Below are positions 61,273 to 64,000 of a stretch of DNA of 64,000 nucleotides, one piece after another. How positions within the stretch are numbered: position 1 is the stretch's first letter; every line of letters starts with the position of its first letter. The position numbers and the translations under genes were made by a program. The stretch is from contig NZ_CP123967.1 of the NCBI RefSeq assembly GCF_029917005.1, forward strand, positions 62,001 to 126,000. Reading direction: 5' to 3'. The notes beneath the pieces are model-generated. The model saw nothing but the letters and a program-made list of their open reading frames with translations, searched no databases and was not told the origin of the DNA. This stretch comes from Tessaracoccus lacteus. GTDB taxonomy: Bacteria; Actinomycetota; Actinomycetes; Propionibacteriales; Propionibacteriaceae.

Positions 61273-62355
61273 TCAGGGGGCCGGGACGATGATGTCGCGG
61301 ACCAGGCGGTCGAGGTCGGCGTCGGCCTCGAGGAACTGGCGCAGGGTCTTGCGGGTGGGGCCGAAGTCCTCGAACTCCTCGATGCTCATGCCGTCCTCTT
61401 CGTAGGCGCGCAGGAAGTCGGGGATGCGGCTCAGCTGCTCCAGGTAGTACGGGCTGACCGGCTCGTTGATGCGGTCCAGCACCACCTCGTAGTCGGAGGC
61501 GTTGATGATGGTCTGCCACTTGAACGGCGGCGACACGACGAGATCGCCACCGACGACCTCGGACCACTGCAGCACGTTGCGGAACGCGGCGGCCAGCACG
61601 CGGGAGCGGAAACCGCGCTCCTGGAAGATGGCGTAGGCGCGCTTCATGGCGGCGACGCCGGCCCACTCGAGTGCGGACGGATCGATGAAGATCTTGTCGC
61701 GGGCGACGACGTGCTTCAGCCAGTCGTCGAGCCTGCCGACCATGATCGTGACGACGGGGCCCATGCGGGACACGTCGTGGCCGGCGGCCTCACGACGCTG
61801 CAGGCCACGCTCGATCGCCTCGGCGGCGCGGACGGCCTGCGGCACGGAGAAGGACACCGTGACGTTGATGCTGACACCGCGGGACGTGGCGTCCTCGATG
61901 GCCTCGAGCCCGGTCTTCGTCGCGGGGATCTTCACGACGATGTTGTCGGCGAGGTTGTGGAACTCCTCCGCCTGGTCGGCCAGCGCCTTGGCGTCGCGGT
62001 GGAAGCGGGGGTCGGTCTGCACCGAAAGGCGGCCGTTGCGCCCGTTGTGCTCATCGAAGATGGGCTTGAGCAGCGCCGCAGCCTCCTTCGACATGTCCTT
62101 GACGGCCTGCCAGCCGATGGCGGACTCGCCCCAGGTCGGGTGGTCCGCGGCGATCTGCTCGATGCGGGGCGCCCACACGTCGAGGTGCTGGCTGATCGTG
62201 GTGTACGCGATCACCGGGTTGCACGTGGCTCCGACGCCGCCGAAGGCGATGGACTGACGCAGCTCGTCGAGGTCCGACGAGTCATTCCACAGTGCCGTTG
62301 CCGTGCTCTGGGCGGCGGTCAGCAGTGGGCCGGGGGTAAAGGTGATGTCTGGCAT
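61273..62355 (-). CDS. Transaldolase-family protein in the inositol locus
   Basis: 360 aa. TIM barrel of the transaldolase family: GGVGATCNPVIAYTTISQH near the start, LADNIVVKIPATKTGLEAIE with the Schiff-base Lys, INVTVSFSVPQAVRAAEAIE, SRMGPVVTIMVGRLDDWLK and VSPPFKWQTIINASD. It probably acts on a phosphorylated sugar or aldehyde from inositol breakdown; classic transaldolase activity is not assured. Start ATG 62355 is preceded by GGAGCTCTGA. First gene of the unit with iolG. Confidence 0.85.
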   Translation of the reverse strand: MPDITFTPGPLLTAAQSTATALWNDSSDLDELRQSIAFGGVGATCNPVIAYTTISQHLDVWAPRIEQIAADHPTWGESAIGWQAVKDMSKEAAALLKPIFDEHNGRNGRLSVQTDPRFHRDAKALADQAEEFHNLADNIVVKIPATKTGLEAIEDATSRGVSINVTVSFSVPQAVRAAEAIERGLQRREAAGHDVSRMGPVVTIMVGRLDDWLKHVVARDKIFIDPSALEWAGVAAMKRAYAIFQERGFRSRVLAAAFRNVLQWSEVVGGDLVVSPPFKWQTIINASDYEVVLDRINEPVSPYYLEQLSRIPDFLRAYEEDGMSIEEFEDFGPTRKTLRQFLEADADLDRLVRDIIVPAP

Positions 62356-62409
62356 TCAGAGCTCCTGGTTCCAACGGTTACGGCGACGGTGCCGCGAGTC
62401 GATGGACCC

Positions 62410-62438
62410 AGTTAAGCGCAATGTCTATCCAAGGTCAA
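62410..62438 (-). promoter_or_regulatory. Candidate promoter of the transaldolase-iolG operon
   Basis: On the minus strand TTGACC (62433-62438) and TTAACT (62410-62415) with a 17-bp spacer, 55 bp before the transaldolase start. Just upstream lies TGTGTACATATAC (about 62446-62458), a near-palindrome that could be an operator for the adjacent GntR regulator. Confidence 0.5.
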
Positions 62439-62477
62439 GTATTTGTGTGTACATATACCGAGCGAAGCGGCCGGGGC

Positions 62478-63221
62478 TCAGCTCGTGAACAGCGAGAAGC
62501 GGAACGAGTAGCGGCTCGGCCGGTAGACATGGTTGCCCACCTCGACGGCCCGACCCTCAGCCGTGCGGCCGACTCGGTGCATGGTCAGAAGCGGGGCGCC
62601 GGCCTCCTCGCCCAGCGTCTTGGCCTCCTCCGCGGTGGCGCCCCGGGCGCCGATCTCCTGCGTGGCCGCCGCGATGGAGATGCCGTGGTCGGCCAGGCAC
62701 TGGTAGAGGCCCTTGCTGCCGAGGTCCTGCCACGTCGGGGCGATGTCCAACGGGATGAGGTTCTTGAGGATCGCCAGCGGATGGTCGTCGGCGAACCGCA
62801 GGCGGCTCACCTCGAGAACGCCCTCGTCGGGGCCGAGCCCGAGTTGCTCCGCCTCGAGCGGTGTGGCCTCGCGCACCTGGTAGTTCAGCACGCGCGTGGT
62901 GGGCGCGAAGCCTGCCTCGACAAGGTCCTCGTTCAACGACGACAGCTTCATCGGCCGGTGCACGTGTGGCGGGGTGACCCGCGTGCCGACGCCGCGGCGT
63001 CGGGAGAGCAGTCCTTTGTTTGCGAGCTCCTGCAGGGCGCGGCGCGCGGTCGGCCTTGCCACGTCCAGCCGGCTCGCCATCGAGACCTCGTCCTCGATCA
63101 TGGATCCGGCGGAGAGCTCCCCGGACAGGATCGCTGCCTCGATGGGGGCGGCGATCTGCTCGTACAGGGGTGTGGCCGACGCGCGATCGATCACGATGCG
63201 CGGCGCGTAGATGTCTTCCAT
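62478..63221 (-). CDS. GntR-family regulator with UTRA domain (probable inositol-locus repressor)
   Basis: 247 aa from ATG 63221, preceded by GGGGGAGACCC. N-terminal winged helix: ATPLYEQIAAPIEAAILSGE, then SMASRLDVARPTARRALQEL and GLLSRRRGVGTRV. C-terminal UTRA ligand domain: EDLVEAGFAPTTRVLNYQVR, VLEVSRLRFADDHPLAILKN, TLGEEAGAPLLTMHRVGRTA. Lies between the transaldolase-iolG unit and the divergent iolC, the normal position for the repressor of inositol catabolism. The inducer is unknown. Confidence 0.88.
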   Translation of the reverse strand: MEDIYAPRIVIDRASATPLYEQIAAPIEAAILSGELSAGSMIEDEVSMASRLDVARPTARRALQELANKGLLSRRRGVGTRVTPPHVHRPMKLSSLNEDLVEAGFAPTTRVLNYQVREATPLEAEQLGLGPDEGVLEVSRLRFADDHPLAILKNLIPLDIAPTWQDLGSKGLYQCLADHGISIAAATQEIGARGATAEEAKTLGEEAGAPLLTMHRVGRTAEGRAVEVGNHVYRPSRYSFRFSLFTS

Positions 63222-63285
63222 GGGTCTCCCCCTGCCGGTGGTGCGCGACCGGGGGGCGTCGCTGGCCAGGTCCGGTGCGATCCAC

Positions 63286-63315
63286 ACTATACAGGCAATA
63301 CTCCTTGCATGTCAG
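63286..63315 (-). promoter_or_regulatory. Candidate promoter of the GntR-family gene
   Basis: Minus strand CTGACA (63310-63315) and TATAGT (63286-63291), spacer 18 bp. It overlaps the region from which iolC is read in the other direction, so one operator can control both. Confidence 0.45.
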
Positions 63316-63324
63316 TACAAAGAG

Positions 63325-63353
63325 TTGACCATGTGAGTCCCATTTGGCAGACT
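63325..63353 (+). promoter_or_regulatory. Candidate promoter of iolC
   Basis: TTGACC (63325-63330) and CAGACT (63348-63353), 17-bp spacer, 25 bp before the GTG at 63379. The -10 is weak. TGTCAGTACAA at about 63310-63320 shares GTAC with the upstream operator candidate near 62450. Confidence 0.35.
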
Positions 63354-63378
63354 GGCGGCGACATAGGAGGTCGTCAAA

Positions 63379-64000
63379 GTGGATGACTCGCAGGTTCCGC
63401 AGGTGCTGGTCGTCGGTCGATGCAGCGTTGACCTGTACCCGTTCGAGGTGGGCGTGCGCCTGGAGGACGTCGCGTCCTTCGGCAAGTACCTCGGCGGCTC
63501 CGCGACCAACGTCGCCGTCGCCTGCGCCCGCTACGGGCACCGCGTCACCGCGCTGACGGGAGTGGGGGACGATCCCTTCGGTCGGTTCGTCGTCAACGAG
63601 CTCGAGCGCTTCGGGGTCGACGCATCCCACGTCGTCGTGAACCGCCGCTTCAACACCCCCGTCACGTTCTGCGAGATCTTCCCGCCCGAGAACTTCCCCC
63701 TCTACTTCTACCGCCAGCCGACGACCCCTGACCTGGAGATTGCGCCGGGGGATCTGCCGGACCTCGACCGCTACGAGATCATCTGGCTGACCGGCACCGG
63801 CCTGGCTGTCGAGCCCTCCCGCTCCGCGCACCACGCGATCCTCGCGGCCCGCCGTGACGCGACGGTCGTGCTCGATCTTGACTACCGCGAGCGCTTCTGG
63901 ATCGGTGAGTCCACGCCTCGCCGCGTCTTCTCCGACGTCCTCGGTTCCGTCGACGTGGCCATCGGCAACGTCGAGGAGTGCCGCATCGCGACGGGGGAGG
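63379..64000 (+). CDS. iolC: 5-dehydro-2-deoxygluconokinase (partial, runs off window)
   Basis: 207 codons visible from GTG 63379, preceded by AGGAGG with 8-base spacing. PfkB/ribokinase fold: VVGRCSVDLYPFEVGVRLED, SFGKYLGGSATNVAVACARY GHRVTALTGVGDDPFGRFV (the PfkB N-terminal signature), VTFCEIFPPENFPLYFYRQP T and VVLDLDYRERFWIGES. These are the usual IolC sequences. It phosphorylates 2-deoxy-5-keto-gluconate in myo-inositol breakdown. The C-terminus with the catalytic Asp of the second PfkB motif lies beyond the window. Confidence 0.88.
   Translation, partial: MDDSQVPQVLVVGRCSVDLYPFEVGVRLEDVASFGKYLGGSATNVAVACARYGHRVTALTGVGDDPFGRFVVNELERFGVDASHVVVNRRFNTPVTFCEIFPPENFPLYFYRQPTTPDLEIAPGDLPDLDRYEIIWLTGTGLAVEPSRSAHHAILAARRDATVVLDLDYRERFWIGESTPRRVFSDVLGSVDVAIGNVEECRIATGE

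Noticed and set aside
1-64000. tRNA or rRNA genes as integration sites
   Set aside because: I saw no tRNA-like cloverleaf or rRNA sequence next to the islands, though a by-eye scan could miss one; tRNAscan would decide.

Overview
The window is high-GC DNA from an actinobacterium. GTG and TTG starts, codon use, a split ABC sugar importer with LacI control, a myo-inositol catabolic cluster and a MobF-type relaxase remnant all fit Actinomycetota. Propionibacteriaceae or a close relative is my guess, from gene content only.

Layout. (1) 1-11526 is mobile-element debris: an IS3-family element split by an IS30-family element, a MobF relaxase cut off by that IS3 element, a second complete IS3-family element, a decayed HicAB toxin-antitoxin pair, a complete Mrr-nuclease/STAND-NTPase gene (candidate defence gene), two secreted paralogues (one truncated) and an ISL3-family element. 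(2) 11526-12364 is a truncated cytochrome P450. (3) 12423-21172 is an alpha-galactoside utilisation locus: LacI regulator, two GH36/melibiase-like enzymes, two ABC permeases and a lipoprotein binding protein, with no ATPase gene. (4) 22386-41268 is a minus-strand block of eight defence-type genes. Transcription order is: glycine-rich membrane protein, partner protein of unknown function, a 1721-residue DEAD/DUF1998 helicase ending in a nuclease-like domain, a DISARM DrmD-like SNF2 helicase, a DISARM DrmMI/Eco57I-like adenine methyltransferase, a free-standing copy of that enzyme's C-terminal module, an McrB whose N-terminus carries two PUA/EVE-like regions and an alkyltransferase-like (ATL) domain, and McrC. 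Most neighbours overlap by a few bases, so it reads as one or two operons. (5) 41519-53490 is chromosomal DNA with several broken genes (aldo/keto reductase, VOC protein, secreted protein, SLC13 permease end) and dense intergenic repeats. (6) 53499-58175 is a sugar-phosphate locus: phosphohexomutase, nucleotidyltransferase, galactokinase-like GHMP kinase and ROK regulator. (7) 58691-64000 holds a ferredoxin-reductase-type flavoprotein and an inositol locus: iolG, transaldolase, GntR regulator and divergent iolC, which runs off the window.

The most interesting part is block 4. The methyltransferase gene contains a (GA)12 dinucleotide tract exactly where the catalytic part meets the C-terminal recognition part. 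In the sequence as given the two parts are out of frame; losing one repeat unit or gaining two would join them. That is the usual architecture of phase variation. A spare recognition module with its own ribosome binding site follows directly. Together with a modification-sensing McrBC this suggests a switchable modification/restriction composite that I cannot match to one named system.

Caution: single-base frameshifts occur in many genes here (methyltransferase, hicB, P450, ISL3 transposase, VOC protein, aldo/keto reductase). Some may be homopolymer sequencing errors rather than real decay; raw reads would settle this.
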